DNA of 63,114 nt from an uncultured Bacilli bacterium (GTDB lineage Bacteria > Bacillota_I > Bacilli_A > RF39 > UBA660). Location: the NCBI GenBank assembly GCA_947581835.1, contig CANPVV010000005.1, positions 1-63,114 on the forward strand. The letters run 5' to 3'. Positions 28,561-39,870 of the stretch are shown piece after piece (the stretch's first letter is position 1; each line of letters starts with the position of its first letter). Position numbers and translations under genes: made by a program. The notes below the pieces were generated by a model, which was not told where the DNA came from, made no database searches, and was given only the letters and a program-made list of their open reading frames with translations.

Positions 28561-30203
28561 TCTCTCATCTCCTTTATCTCTTTCTGACTTATCTCTCCAT
28601 ATTTTTCTAACATTTCTAAAAAACTATACGAAGATTTCAACTCTTCCATCTTTTCTTTTAAATACCTCAAGTACTCTTTTCTTTTCAAGCCAATACCTCG
28701 ATATTCTATCTCTATTAATTTATACTCCCCAATTAAAAGTTTAAGCCTCTTTTCTCCAATTTCTTCAAAATAACCTAATAATTCTTCTTTAGTAAAACCT
28801 ATATCCATAAATAAATCCATCAAATAATAATCTTGAGGTAACAAACCAGTTCTCTTCCATATATCATATTGTTCCTTAATCTCCTCATGTATAGCTCTAA
28901 GTTCTTTTAAATCTCCATTATTTACTAATCCATACCAATAATCTTTCATTAATTTTTGCTTTCTTATTGCCAAAGAACTTAATAATTTTCTAATAACTTC
29001 TTTTTGAATATCTAAAGGATTATCTTTATCTAAAGTAAAATCTAAATCTAAAGTTGTATCAAAATCTGGTAATTCTTTAGTCTCTAAATACTTATTTAAA
29101 GCGAGTTTAATATTATCTATATCTCTTCTAGCTATCTTGGCCTCTTTAGTTCTTCTAACTAAAGAATAATCTAAAAAACCCTTAATATTTTCTATTCTCT
29201 CAGGATTTTCTTTTTCTATTTTCTCTAATTCTTTATCTACAAAAGCTCTTTTTAACCCCACATTAATTGTATAATCAAAAAAATAATCATATCTATTCTC
29301 CCAAGTTATTATCTTAATACTATTTTTTGGTTCTCTAAAACCTTTATTACTCTCACTTAATTTATCTGCAATAATATCTAAATAAAGGGTATCACTTTTA
29401 TTCCCACTTATATAATCTTGATAAGAGAAAAATAATCTCTTTAATTCTTCTTCTTCTAAATTAAATAATATTCTCTTAAAACTATCTCTTAAAATAACCC
29501 CATATTTTCTAATATACAACCCATAAATATCTTCTATATAATCATATTTACTTAAAATAAATTTTATTTTCTTAACAACTCTTTTATTATAAATAGGTTT
29601 TGTAAAGAAAACTTTATCTATAAGTAAATTATTTACCTCATTAAATAGCTCTAAAGTCTCTCTTAAACTTTTATCTTTTCCGCGACAAAACAAATATACT
29701 TCATACTTATTATTAATAACATCTAAATACTCTTTATATGAAAAATCACTTATTCCTAAACCTTCTAAAAGCATTTTAAATGAAACTACATTATTTTTAT
29801 AAAACTCATAATCTTCTTCCCCTAAACTAATATTAAACTCCCTTAATTCTTCATTAATATATCTTAAAATATCTATTTTAGTATTAGTCATACTTTTAGC
29901 TTTAATAATTAAATTACCAAAAAAATTCTTATCTTTCTTCGCCAATTTCTTTCTTATAAATACCTCTACTCTTTTCCTCATCTGTTTTTTAAAATTACTC
30001 TTAAAAGGAATTAAATCTATTGTTTCTTTAAATGTTTCTATTATAGCTTTATCTATTACTTCTTCTCTAAGTCCTAAATAATCATATCTATTCATTAAAT
30101 AATCTTTTTCTTTTTGAACAAATAAAATAATATCTTGTAAAACACTTACTGTTTTAACTTTTCCTCTTAATAATCTTTCTAATTCTTCCTTCATAATTAT
30201 CAC
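28545..30203 (-). CDS. Uncharacterised protein, paralogue of 26710-28560
   Basis: 552-aa intact ORF with YDYLGLREEVIDKAI, ...EQYDIWKRTGLLPQDYYLMDLFMDIGFTKEELLGYF. Confidence 0.75.
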   Translation of the reverse strand: MIIMKEELERLLRGKVKTVSVLQDIILFVQKEKDYLMNRYDYLGLREEVIDKAIIETFKETIDLIPFKSNFKKQMRKRVEVFIRKKLAKKDKNFFGNLIIKAKSMTNTKIDILRYINEELREFNISLGEEDYEFYKNNVVSFKMLLEGLGISDFSYKEYLDVINNKYEVYLFCRGKDKSLRETLELFNEVNNLLIDKVFFTKPIYNKRVVKKIKFILSKYDYIEDIYGLYIRKYGVILRDSFKRILFNLEEEELKRLFFSYQDYISGNKSDTLYLDIIADKLSESNKGFREPKNSIKIITWENRYDYFFDYTINVGLKRAFVDKELEKIEKENPERIENIKGFLDYSLVRRTKEAKIARRDIDNIKLALNKYLETKELPDFDTTLDLDFTLDKDNPLDIQKEVIRKLLSSLAIRKQKLMKDYWYGLVNNGDLKELRAIHEEIKEQYDIWKRTGLLPQDYYLMDLFMDIGFTKEELLGYFEEIGEKRLKLLIGEYKLIEIEYRGIGLKRKEYLRYLKEKMEELKSSYSFLEMLEKYGEISQKEIKEMRECRSM

Positions 30204-30373
30204 CCCTAAATAACTTTATTTATTCTACCACAATTAAAAAAAATGTCAACTCATGCTTATATTTTATAAAAATGCTAAAATTATCTTAAATATTAACATT
30301 TATACTTAAAAAACTTGCATTATTAAAAGTTTTTTGATAGAATTGATACTGAAATCAAGGAAGGAGTGTTCCC

Positions 30374-30637
30374 ATGGCCAATATTAAAAGTTCAAAAAAA
30401 GCCATTAAAGTAATCGCTAAAAAAACTGAAAATAACCATGAGCTTAAAGCTCGCGTTAAAAATTTAATTAAAGAAACAGAAAAAGCAATTGCCAGTGGCA
30501 ATATTGAAGAATCTAATACTTTATATAAAGATGTTCAAAAAAACTTAGACCAAGCAACAAGCAAAGGCCTTATCAAAAAAAATACATCTGATAGACAAAA
30601 AAGCAGATTATCAAATAAAATTAAAAATATGAAGTAA
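30374..30637 (+). CDS. rpsT: 30S ribosomal protein S20
   Basis: MANIKSSKKAIKVIAKKTENNHELKARVKNLIKETEKAI...ATSKGLIKKNTSDRQKSRLSNKI. Confidence 0.97.
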   Translation: MANIKSSKKAIKVIAKKTENNHELKARVKNLIKETEKAIASGNIEESNTLYKDVQKNLDQATSKGLIKKNTSDRQKSRLSNKIKNMK

Positions 30638-30680
30638 CATTTATTGTGAACTTCTTTTTTTTTTGCTATACTCTAAATAG

Positions 30681-31655
30681 GTGTTATTTATGAAAAAATT
30701 AATTATTCCCTTTATCTGTATATTTAGTATCCTTTTAGTCTTATTAAATATAAATTCTATCTGTGATAAAATTATCAATATATTATATCACTCCAACTCT
30801 CCTAAATTAGCTATTAATAATATATATTATAAAGATTATCCCTATAAATTTGTTTCTAATACTACTAATCTTACTCCCTATAGTAAACAAGATTTATTAA
30901 ATATCTTTTATACTACTATCAACACTAAAAATGAAAACTTTACTTTTTACTGTCCTAAAGTTTATCAAAACTGTTTAAAAGATATCAATACCTTTAGTAA
31001 TGATGCCAATCTCTTAACTCACCTAAACAACTATGTTCACCCTTTTAATTCTTTTACGAGTATTAATACAACTATCAGTGATTCTGGTGAAATATCCCTA
31101 AAAATAAAATATCTCTATACAGATGAAGAAATAACTAAAATTAATGCTGAAATAACCAAATTACTTCCAACCCTTTTAGAAGAAGCCTCTAAAATAAATG
31201 AAAATGAAACTGATGCTTTTACTATTGAATACAATAAAATAAAAGTAATACATGACTATATTATAAACAATACCAAATATGATTTACAAAACAATAAAGA
31301 AAATAAAAGTTACAATGCTTATGGTGCTTTATTTAACCATTTAGCTACCTGCAATGGTTATACTGATTTAATGGCTATATTTCTAACAAATATGAACTAT
31401 GAAAATTTTAAAATAGCTACCACTGGTACTGAGGATAGTAAAGAAGGTCATGTCTGGAATGCAGTAAAAATAAATGATGAATGGCTACACTTAGATTTAA
31501 CTTGGGATGATCCCGTAAGTAGTGATAATAAAGATTATCTATATCATAAATATTTCTTAATAAATACTGAAGAATTAATGACTGCCGATAGTAATATTAC
31601 CTCTAATGAACACAACTTTGATTATGCTATTTACCAAGAATTAAAAAACTCTTAA
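30681..31655 (+). CDS. Transglutaminase-like domain protein
   Basis: IKVIHDYIINNTKYDL...YGALFNHLATCNGYTDLMAIFL...EGHVWNAVKINDEWLHLDLTWDDP (Cys-His-Asp). Confidence 0.9.
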   Translation: MLFMKKLIIPFICIFSILLVLLNINSICDKIINILYHSNSPKLAINNIYYKDYPYKFVSNTTNLTPYSKQDLLNIFYTTINTKNENFTFYCPKVYQNCLKDINTFSNDANLLTHLNNYVHPFNSFTSINTTISDSGEISLKIKYLYTDEEITKINAEITKLLPTLLEEASKINENETDAFTIEYNKIKVIHDYIINNTKYDLQNNKENKSYNAYGALFNHLATCNGYTDLMAIFLTNMNYENFKIATTGTEDSKEGHVWNAVKINDEWLHLDLTWDDPVSSDNKDYLYHKYFLINTEELMTADSNITSNEHNFDYAIYQELKNS

Positions 31656-31670
31656 AAAAAGAGTTTTTTT
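31643..31670. terminator. Bidirectional terminator between convergent genes
   Basis: TAAAAAACTCTTAAAAAAAGAGTTTTTTT; overlaps the ends of both flanking ORFs. Confidence 0.75.
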
Positions 31671-33561
31671 AAAAGCCATGACCTGAAGAACCTCCCCCAC
31701 CAAATCCTCCTCCAGAAGAAAATCCTCCTCCAAAACCACCTCCACTAGAAGAACTTGAGTGAGTATTCGCATAATTTGCTGCTTGTCTATTATAAGCATT
31801 AGTTACTGCTCTATTTACATTAGAACAAATTATATCTCCTAAATCAAAATATATATAAGAAGGCATATAATCATAACCAACCATTGATGCATCTATTTCT
31901 TTAATCTTAACATTCATACTCTTTTGAAGTTTACTAGCAAGACCAAAAATAGTCGCATAAACTAAATATCTTTCCCATAAAATAATCTCTGGTAATTCTT
32001 TTAATTCAAAAGAACCAAAATCATCTAAAAAGTTCCTAAAAGCCTTCCATTTATCATAATGTTCACTACCTCGAGGAGTTTTCTTATGTAAAAACAAAGT
32101 AAATACTAAAAAAACTACTCCTAAAACTATTAATAAATAAGTTAAAACAAAATCAACACCATAACTAATTCCATAATAAAATACAAAAACACAAAGCATT
32201 AACACTACTACTCCAATTATTTTAGGAACATTAGAATCTTCATAAAACTTCTGTTCTTTCCCCTTCATAACTATATCATTTTGCCAACTTGTATAACTAT
32301 TTATAAATGTTGAACAACTCTTAGTCCCATTCGCATAATTTTTTAAATCCAATGTTGAAAAAATCTTTCCTCCCTGCGAATTAGTATTCCCTTTTCCTAC
32401 TTTATCAAACAAGAAATTAATAAGTAACTGTTCACTATCATTTATATTTTCTGTATTTATTAAAGTAAACAAATAATGTTTCTTTTTTTCTCCCGGTATT
32501 TCTTCAACTTTAATATTTTTCTTATAAACTAAATTCATAATTGAAGCACTCATCGCATTTGGTGTAATCTTTCTATTCATTAAATAATCAATTACCTCAA
32601 CATTATATTCATCAATAAACTCTCGATTATATTTTGAATAATACCCCGATTTAGGACTTTTACCATATTTAAAATAAATTAATATTCCACCCCCAAATAT
32701 TACTATATATAATCCCACCGTTAAAACAATCGTAGTATTTCTCTTCTTTTTTAAGTTTTCTCTTAACTCATTTGCAACTCTTGCTCTTGCCTCTTCAACT
32801 TCCAAAATATCTTCTAAACTATCTTCACTTACTTTATCATAACTAATATTTGAAACTAAATCATCATCAAAAGTTAAACGAATATCTAACACTGAGGATT
32901 TAGTCACTAAAGGAATACTAGCAATAATTCCTCGATTATCTTCATATTTTTTGACCTCACCTGCTAAATCACCATGCGCCCAAACTCGAAAATAATCTGA
33001 ACTATCACTTTTTGGCAATACTACTTCTACCACTACATTATTTATATCATCATAATCATTTGGGGTAATAAAATTCCAATAAAACTCGGCAAAATCTTGA
33101 TGCTTAACTACTCCTTCAATTATCTGATAAGATACTAAAAATGCTACCTTTTTATTATTCGCTGGATAATAAAAACGATAAGTATATCCTTGATATTCTC
33201 TAACTTTCGTATATTTTGCTTTATCTCCATTATAAGCATTACTAACCTCTGTAAAGTAATCAAAATCTGTATCATTAAATGTATCAAGTGTTACATTATC
33301 TACATATTTAGCTTTAACATTTAATAATTTAATATCTGAAGCATTATAAATATAATCATTATCTACTAAATCATTCGCATATCTTAAAGTTTTCTCATAA
33401 CCATTAAATATTCCATTCATTACAATTAATTCTGTAATATTTACATTTCCATTATCTAAAATTTCAGCTTTAATTAATTGATCAGTAATCTTATAATTTG
33501 CAGCATTTACTGTCACTGGAAACATTAATAAAATAAATATTGTATAAATAATCTTTTTCAT
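31669..33561 (-). CDS. DUF2207 membrane protein with Gly-rich C-terminus
   Basis: Signal peptide, extracytoplasmic N domain, internal TMs, SSSSGGGFGGGFSSGGGFGGGGSSGHGF tail; next to LemA. Confidence 0.88.
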   Translation of the reverse strand: MKKIIYTIFILLMFPVTVNAANYKITDQLIKAEILDNGNVNITELIVMNGIFNGYEKTLRYANDLVDNDYIYNASDIKLLNVKAKYVDNVTLDTFNDTDFDYFTEVSNAYNGDKAKYTKVREYQGYTYRFYYPANNKKVAFLVSYQIIEGVVKHQDFAEFYWNFITPNDYDDINNVVVEVVLPKSDSSDYFRVWAHGDLAGEVKKYEDNRGIIASIPLVTKSSVLDIRLTFDDDLVSNISYDKVSEDSLEDILEVEEARARVANELRENLKKKRNTTIVLTVGLYIVIFGGGILIYFKYGKSPKSGYYSKYNREFIDEYNVEVIDYLMNRKITPNAMSASIMNLVYKKNIKVEEIPGEKKKHYLFTLINTENINDSEQLLINFLFDKVGKGNTNSQGGKIFSTLDLKNYANGTKSCSTFINSYTSWQNDIVMKGKEQKFYEDSNVPKIIGVVVLMLCVFVFYYGISYGVDFVLTYLLIVLGVVFLVFTLFLHKKTPRGSEHYDKWKAFRNFLDDFGSFELKELPEIILWERYLVYATIFGLASKLQKSMNVKIKEIDASMVGYDYMPSYIYFDLGDIICSNVNRAVTNAYNRQAANYANTHSSSSSGGGFGGGFSSGGGFGGGGSSGHGF

Positions 33562-33608
33562 AGACCTATACCCTTCTAATATACTAAAATAAGGCTTAAT
33601 ATTAAGCC

Positions 33609-34172
33609 TTAGAATTTAACTTGTACATTTTCTCTTTCAGTCTCATTAGCTTGAAAGAAAGTCTCTTTAGTAAATTTAAACATACCCGCTACAATATTTG
33701 ATGGAACCATTTCAACTTTATTATTATATTGCATTACAATATCATTATAAAATTGTCTTGACATAGCTACTTTATTCTCCGTTTCATTAAGTTCATTTTG
33801 CAAATCTAAAAAATTAGTATTAGCTTTCAAATCAGGATAGTTTTCTGTTAAAGCAAATAATTTATTAATTGCTTTAGTAAGCTCTCCATCTGCTTTCATT
33901 TGATCTTCTGGTAGAGTTGCACTTAAATATGTATTTCTTGCTTTAACTACATTTTCTAAAGTTTCACTTTCATGTTTTGTATAGCCTTTAACTGTTTCCA
34001 CTAAATTAGGTATTAAATCAAATCTTCTTTTTAATTGAACATCAATTTGACTCCAAGCATCTTTAACTCTATTTCTTAAAGATACAAGTGAATTATAAGT
34101 TCCAATAACCCATAATACTAATAAAACAACTATTACTATAACTACAATTAAAATTATTGTTCCTGTACTCAT
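33609..34172 (-). CDS. lemA: LemA family protein
   Basis: YNSLVSLRNRVKDAWSQIDVQLKRRFDLIPNLVETVKGYTKHE. Confidence 0.95.
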   Translation of the reverse strand: MSTGTIILIVVIVIVVLLVLWVIGTYNSLVSLRNRVKDAWSQIDVQLKRRFDLIPNLVETVKGYTKHESETLENVVKARNTYLSATLPEDQMKADGELTKAINKLFALTENYPDLKANTNFLDLQNELNETENKVAMSRQFYNDIVMQYNNKVEMVPSNIVAGMFKFTKETFFQANETERENVQVKF

Positions 34173-34252
34173 TATATCCTCCTTATATAATTATATTATC
34201 ACAAAGACTAATTTATCTCAAGAACTTTTCCTCTTATTAACTAATTTTTTAC

Positions 34253-37200
34253 TTAACTAACCTCTAATACTTCTACCTCTCTAATTCTATTATCCATAAT
34301 TGAATATAAATATAAACTTATCTTCTTATTACTTACACTTCTTATATATTTATAATAAACATTAAGTTGTTTATTATATTCTGTATCATCAATATTTTTA
34401 AGCTTATAATCAATTATTTTAATCTCATCATTATATTCAAGCATTAAATCAATTATTCCATGATACTCTATTTCTTCATCTTCAAATATAAACTCTAATT
34501 CTTTATAAATAACTGCATCATCCATTGAAAAATTATTTTTTAAATTATTAATATATTTATTACTACTACTCTTCTTAAAATCTGTTAATTCTAACATTTC
34601 ATGCATTTTAGTTCCATACTCTAAAACCAAAGCCTCTTCTTTAGTTATAATATTTTTAATACTCTTTGATGCTCTTTTATTTAAAATTAATTTACTATCT
34701 ATTTGAAGATTTCTAAAATCTATACTTGTATCATCTCCACTTATTTCATAATTTTTAAACTTTCCATATTCATAATCTTTACTAATATCTAAACTATTAA
34801 TATCTACATACTTAATATATTTACTTAAATTTAAACTAATAGATGCCATTATATCATAAAAAGACCGATACTTTAAACCTACTGCTTCCCTTATTGCTCC
34901 TTTTTGTTTTTTAGGATTTTTAAATTCTGGTACTACCATTATCATTTTTTCTTGAGCTCTTGTTAAAGCAACATATAAAAGTCTAATCTTTTCTGATATT
35001 TCTTCTTTTAAATAATTTCTCTTTACCAAAGTTTTAGTAAATAAAGTTCCAATACCATCTTTATAAAAAGGTGTAATTATCCCATAATTTTTATCAAACA
35101 TAAATCTATTAGTTAAATCACCTAAATTAAAACTCTCTAAATAACCTGCAAAATAACAAATAGGAAACTGTAACCCTTTAGATTTATGAATATTCATTAT
35201 TTTTACACAATTAAGACTACTCTTTGCCTCTTTATATCTAATCTCAAAATTATTATTTAATATATTTTCTAAATAATCTTTAAAATCTCTAATTGTAAAA
35301 CCTAAATCTTCTGCCACTTTAATTAAATCTCCTAAAGCATCTAATCTAATTATTGCTCCTTCTATATCTCCTACTGTAATTAAATTCTCATAAAAATTAA
35401 AATCCTTTAGTATTCTTTCATAAAGCATAACAGGTGTCATATTATCTATATCTTTAACTATTATTTTACACTTTTCATATATTTCACTCTTAAAATAAGT
35501 ATTTTCATTTATATAATTAAATATTAAAACATCACTTAAATTACCCACAAAACTTCTAGCAATACTAACAAAATAATAACGAGCCTCTGTATCATATTCT
35601 TCATTTTTAATCTTTAAAATTAACCCAATTATATTCTTAATAATAAGTATATCATTAGCCATTACTAAATTATCATCTTTATATACATCCATAGGTATAT
35701 TTAAATATAAAAATATCTTCTTATAAGTATTCATAGTTTTATTTCTATCTAAAATAATACAAAAATCACTATATTTAGCATCTCTTAAACTTTTTGTTTT
35801 AAAATCATAAACCTGATATTTATTCTCGACTTTTTTAATTATATCTCTTGCAATAGTAAAAGCTTCTATTTCTAAATTACTATACTTTTTATCTTCATTA
35901 TTATATTTAAATATTTCTAAATTATTATCATAACCATTATCTCCATATTTAAGATAATCTAAATTACCATAAATCATTTCATGATTATTATTATAATTTA
36001 CACTCCCTATCTCATCTGTCATAATTAAATCAAATATTTCATTAATATTATCTAAAACTTCTTTTCTTGATCTAAAATTCTTAAATAAATCTATCTTTTT
36101 ACCCTTAATATTTTTCGCATAATTATCATATTTTTCTTTAAATATTTTAGGATTAGCATTTCTAAAACGATAAATAGACTGTTTTATATCCCCTACCATA
36201 TAAACATTATTATTTTCAATATTTGATATAAATATCTCTTGTAAATCATTTGTATCTTGATATTCATCAATTAATATCTCATTATAATAATTCTTTAATT
36301 CTTCCTTTATCTCTTTATTTTCACTAACTATCTTAATAGCCATATTAGCAATATCTAAAAATTCAAAAGCCTCATTTTCCCTTTTATATTCCTCTAATCT
36401 TTCATTTACTAAATTAATAACTCTAATTATTGCTCGTACATATCCCAAAGTACTTTTATACTGTTCTTTTAACTCTTCTTTTGAATACTCTGTTAATTCC
36501 ATTATTTCTTTAGCAACATTTTTTAAATTCTCTTTTATCTCTATTGCTTCTTCTGAAATATTCCTAAATTGAACTCTACCTAATTCTTTAACTTTATAAA
36601 TATCTTCATAAGTTTTTGGTTTAATTAATTTAGAATATGTATCATATACCTTTATATATAATTCTTCATCTAATAAATCTTCTAAACTATATAAATTATC
36701 CTCTACTTCTAAACACAAATCTTTAATATAAAGAAAATACTCTTCTAAAATACTATCTATATAATTATCACTATAAAACTTATCTATATAACTATCTAAA
36801 TATTCTTTTTTATCATATTTTAAATCCAAACTTTTTTTAATATTTAAAATAGCATCTTTAATTATCTCATCATCTCTTGTTGTAAAATCCCCGATAAGTT
36901 TTAAAAAATCTTCATCTTTTTCTTCATACAAACTCTGAAATACCTGCTCTATTACTCTTATCTTTTCTAATTCCATAATAGAAGAATCCACAATTCCAAT
37001 ATTTTTACTAATATTAAGTAAATAATGATATTTTTTAACTATTGCTAAAGCATAAGCATCAAAAGTTGTAATATAAGCTGAATCAATAAGTTCTAAAGCT
37101 TCTTTAAAATTATTTTCTTCTAATAAATCTCTAATTCTATTTTTCATTTCTAAAGCTGCTTCATTAGTAAAAGTTAAAACTAATATTTTTCGAATATCTA

Positions 37201-37345
37201 CTCCATCTTGAACTTTTCTTAAAACTCTTTTTGAAAGTACGGCTGTTTTACCTGAACCCGCGCCTGCTGAAACAATAATATTGCTACCTTCCTCATAAAC
37301 TGCTTGTCTCTGTTCCTCTGTTAGATTCAATTTTCTCCCCTCCAA
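34253..37345 (-). CDS. addA: AddA-like helicase-nuclease subunit
   Basis: LTEEQRQAVYEEGSNIIVSAGAGSGKTAVLSKRV, DEYQDTNDLQ, VGDIKQSIYRFRNANP, C-terminal GIIDLMLEYNDEIKIIDYKLK nuclease motif. Confidence 0.93.
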   Translation of the reverse strand: MEGRKLNLTEEQRQAVYEEGSNIIVSAGAGSGKTAVLSKRVLRKVQDGVDIRKILVLTFTNEAALEMKNRIRDLLEENNFKEALELIDSAYITTFDAYALAIVKKYHYLLNISKNIGIVDSSIMELEKIRVIEQVFQSLYEEKDEDFLKLIGDFTTRDDEIIKDAILNIKKSLDLKYDKKEYLDSYIDKFYSDNYIDSILEEYFLYIKDLCLEVEDNLYSLEDLLDEELYIKVYDTYSKLIKPKTYEDIYKVKELGRVQFRNISEEAIEIKENLKNVAKEIMELTEYSKEELKEQYKSTLGYVRAIIRVINLVNERLEEYKRENEAFEFLDIANMAIKIVSENKEIKEELKNYYNEILIDEYQDTNDLQEIFISNIENNNVYMVGDIKQSIYRFRNANPKIFKEKYDNYAKNIKGKKIDLFKNFRSRKEVLDNINEIFDLIMTDEIGSVNYNNNHEMIYGNLDYLKYGDNGYDNNLEIFKYNNEDKKYSNLEIEAFTIARDIIKKVENKYQVYDFKTKSLRDAKYSDFCIILDRNKTMNTYKKIFLYLNIPMDVYKDDNLVMANDILIIKNIIGLILKIKNEEYDTEARYYFVSIARSFVGNLSDVLIFNYINENTYFKSEIYEKCKIIVKDIDNMTPVMLYERILKDFNFYENLITVGDIEGAIIRLDALGDLIKVAEDLGFTIRDFKDYLENILNNNFEIRYKEAKSSLNCVKIMNIHKSKGLQFPICYFAGYLESFNLGDLTNRFMFDKNYGIITPFYKDGIGTLFTKTLVKRNYLKEEISEKIRLLYVALTRAQEKMIMVVPEFKNPKKQKGAIREAVGLKYRSFYDIMASISLNLSKYIKYVDINSLDISKDYEYGKFKNYEISGDDTSIDFRNLQIDSKLILNKRASKSIKNIITKEEALVLEYGTKMHEMLELTDFKKSSSNKYINNLKNNFSMDDAVIYKELEFIFEDEEIEYHGIIDLMLEYNDEIKIIDYKLKNIDDTEYNKQLNVYYKYIRSVSNKKISLYLYSIMDNRIREVEVLEVS

Positions 37346-39641
37346 TCATTACCTCATCTTTTTTACTTACATAACAAATATCTCTAAATTTACAATAAGT
37401 ACATGAAATATTTATTTTATTCATTACTTTAGGATTTATTCTAAAATCACCATCTAAAATATTTCCTACACATTTATCTATTTCCTCTTCAACCTGATAA
37501 GTTAACTCTTCCATTTCTTCATTACTTAAAACTTGAGCTCTTGTAGAAATACTCCCATCTTTTTTATATTTTAAATTCTTTATAAGTGTACTATTTTGAT
37601 ACTCTTCATCTAATAATTCTAATATTTTCTCATCACTATTAGAAAAACCTTGTAATCTTAAATTTTCTTTTATTTGTATCTCTTTACTTTTATCACTTAC
37701 ATCTGGTATCTTATTTAATACTTTTTGAATATAAAAACCACCAATTATTGCCTCTTTAAATCTTTCTGATTTTTTAAGTAAATAAAGATAAATCGGTAAC
37801 TGTAAATTAAGTCCAAACTCTAAATTAGTTAAATCAACTTTAGCTCCTCCAGTTTTATAATCAACTACTGCAAGTACTTCCTTTTCATTCCAAATTGTAT
37901 ACATAACTTTATCGATAAGTCCTTTAAAAGTTACAGCAATATTTCCATAATCTTTATAAACATATAGCTCTTCTTCAAATAAATAATTATTTAGCTTTGT
38001 CTTCTTCTCTTGCTCTTTTATTACTTTAATAATTAACTCTAACTCTTTACTTAACTTTTCTAAATAGAAAAACTCCTTAGCTCCTAAAGCATAATCTTTA
38101 TCTTTAACAAACTGCATTATCTCTGCATCGATATTTATTTCTTTTTTTAAAGCTATCTCTAAAATATGATGAACTATCGTACCTATAATAGTTTTAAAAC
38201 TTTCTTCATAAATATCTATTTTTAAAACTTTACTAAGATAATAATGAAAAGCACACTCATTATACATTTCCATATTTGTATAAGCTAAAACTAAACCCTT
38301 CTCTAAACTTGCTAAAAACTTATCATTATTTATTCCTCTAAATTCATTACTATATTCTCGATATTTAATATTTAAATTACTCTTAAATAAACTCAAATCA
38401 TTCCCAATTTTATTAAATTTATAAAGTTCATCTAACTCTTTCGCATACTTAATACTAGAATTTAACTTTGAATAACTTATCTCTTCATTAGGTTCTATTA
38501 AAACAACTTCCATACCCATTTCTTTAACCAAAAATGATGGAAAACAATTACCATTTCTACTACTTAATTTATAAGTTAGAACTAAATTTTTAATATTTCC
38601 TAACTTTAAAATTAAATCATTTTTATTTATTCTATTTTCTAATATACTTGTATCAATACCTAACTTTTCTTTTATATCATCACTTAAATAATCTTCATCT
38701 TTTTTAATAACCGGATAATTATTAATATTAAATCCTAACCAAAAAACATAATCATCTTCTAAAAAGTCTTCTGAAGAATTCCCAATTCCTACTGCTTTAT
38801 CATAAATTTCCCTTTTTATTTTAGTTCTCTTTAAATCATGAATAATAAACTCTTTTCGTAAAGTCTTATTTTTAACGTCAACAGATTTATTAATTATAGT
38901 TATTAAATCATCTATATTTCCATACTTTTCCTTTAAACTCTCAATTAACTCTTCAAGTAATTCATTATCATATCTCATCAAAAATTCCTGACTTAATTCC
39001 AAACTATAATAAGAATTATCACCATCTATATTATAAGGTATTTTATATATTTCTAAATATCTTTTTAATATATTGGTGTATTCTGAGGTCTTAACTATTC
39101 TAATTTTATTTAAAGGTACACCCTGATAAATTAATTCACATATTTTTTTAATAACAAAATCTACTTCTTCTTCTATATTTTTTGCCTCATATACAATATG
39201 CTTATAATTATTCATCTTTTTACTATTATACTCTAATTTAGTATCTAAGCTATTTAAAACAATCTCCATTTTTTTACTTATATTATTATAACCATAAACA
39301 ATAACTCTTTTATTTTTAATATACTCTTTAAACAAATCATCTTTTATCAATAAGTCATTGTCTTCCAATTCTTTTTTTAAGCTATTCAAAAATTTAATTT
39401 TCTCATTATCTAAATCTTTCAAATAATATAAATTATTTAAATATATTTTAGCTACATTAATATTAACTTTATACTTAGCCATAACATATTCTAAAGCCCT
39501 ATTATCATAACTAAAAAATATTTTATTTTTAATCTCATCAATTGTATAAAACTTTAAATTATATAATAATTTATTTTTACTAAGTTCTCTTAAAATATTT
39601 TTTTTATTACTATTACTTGTTATTACAATTACACTTTCCAT
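37293..39641 (-). CDS. addB: AddB-like nuclease subunit (PD-(D/E)XK, Fe-S cysteines)
   Basis: FKGLIDKVM...VVDYKTGGAKVDLTNLEFGLNLQLPIYLYLL and CTYCKFRDICYV; overlaps addA. Confidence 0.88.
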   Translation of the reverse strand: MESVIVITSNSNKKNILRELSKNKLLYNLKFYTIDEIKNKIFFSYDNRALEYVMAKYKVNINVAKIYLNNLYYLKDLDNEKIKFLNSLKKELEDNDLLIKDDLFKEYIKNKRVIVYGYNNISKKMEIVLNSLDTKLEYNSKKMNNYKHIVYEAKNIEEEVDFVIKKICELIYQGVPLNKIRIVKTSEYTNILKRYLEIYKIPYNIDGDNSYYSLELSQEFLMRYDNELLEELIESLKEKYGNIDDLITIINKSVDVKNKTLRKEFIIHDLKRTKIKREIYDKAVGIGNSSEDFLEDDYVFWLGFNINNYPVIKKDEDYLSDDIKEKLGIDTSILENRINKNDLILKLGNIKNLVLTYKLSSRNGNCFPSFLVKEMGMEVVLIEPNEEISYSKLNSSIKYAKELDELYKFNKIGNDLSLFKSNLNIKYREYSNEFRGINNDKFLASLEKGLVLAYTNMEMYNECAFHYYLSKVLKIDIYEESFKTIIGTIVHHILEIALKKEINIDAEIMQFVKDKDYALGAKEFFYLEKLSKELELIIKVIKEQEKKTKLNNYLFEEELYVYKDYGNIAVTFKGLIDKVMYTIWNEKEVLAVVDYKTGGAKVDLTNLEFGLNLQLPIYLYLLKKSERFKEAIIGGFYIQKVLNKIPDVSDKSKEIQIKENLRLQGFSNSDEKILELLDEEYQNSTLIKNLKYKKDGSISTRAQVLSNEEMEELTYQVEEEIDKCVGNILDGDFRINPKVMNKINISCTYCKFRDICYVSKKDEVMIGGEKIESNRGTETSSL

Positions 39642-39870
39642 CTTTAATCCTTCCCAGCCTTTTTTATATAAAAAAATAGCCTAAAAACTATTCCAATAAT
39701 CTAATTTTATTGTACAATAAAAAACCTATTAATTCAAGTAAGTAATTTTTTCCAACAAAAAAATTATATCAACCAATAAGAATATTACTAAATATCAACA
39801 AAAATAATTAATTTAAACTTTTAATTACTTTTTCTTTATTATATAATAATTAAAAAGAAATGAGGTTTTT

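Noticed and set aside
34253-39641. AddAB-like pair as an unusual defence system
   Set aside because: Motifs and order fit ordinary RecBCD-type AddAB repair; no extra effector domains seen.
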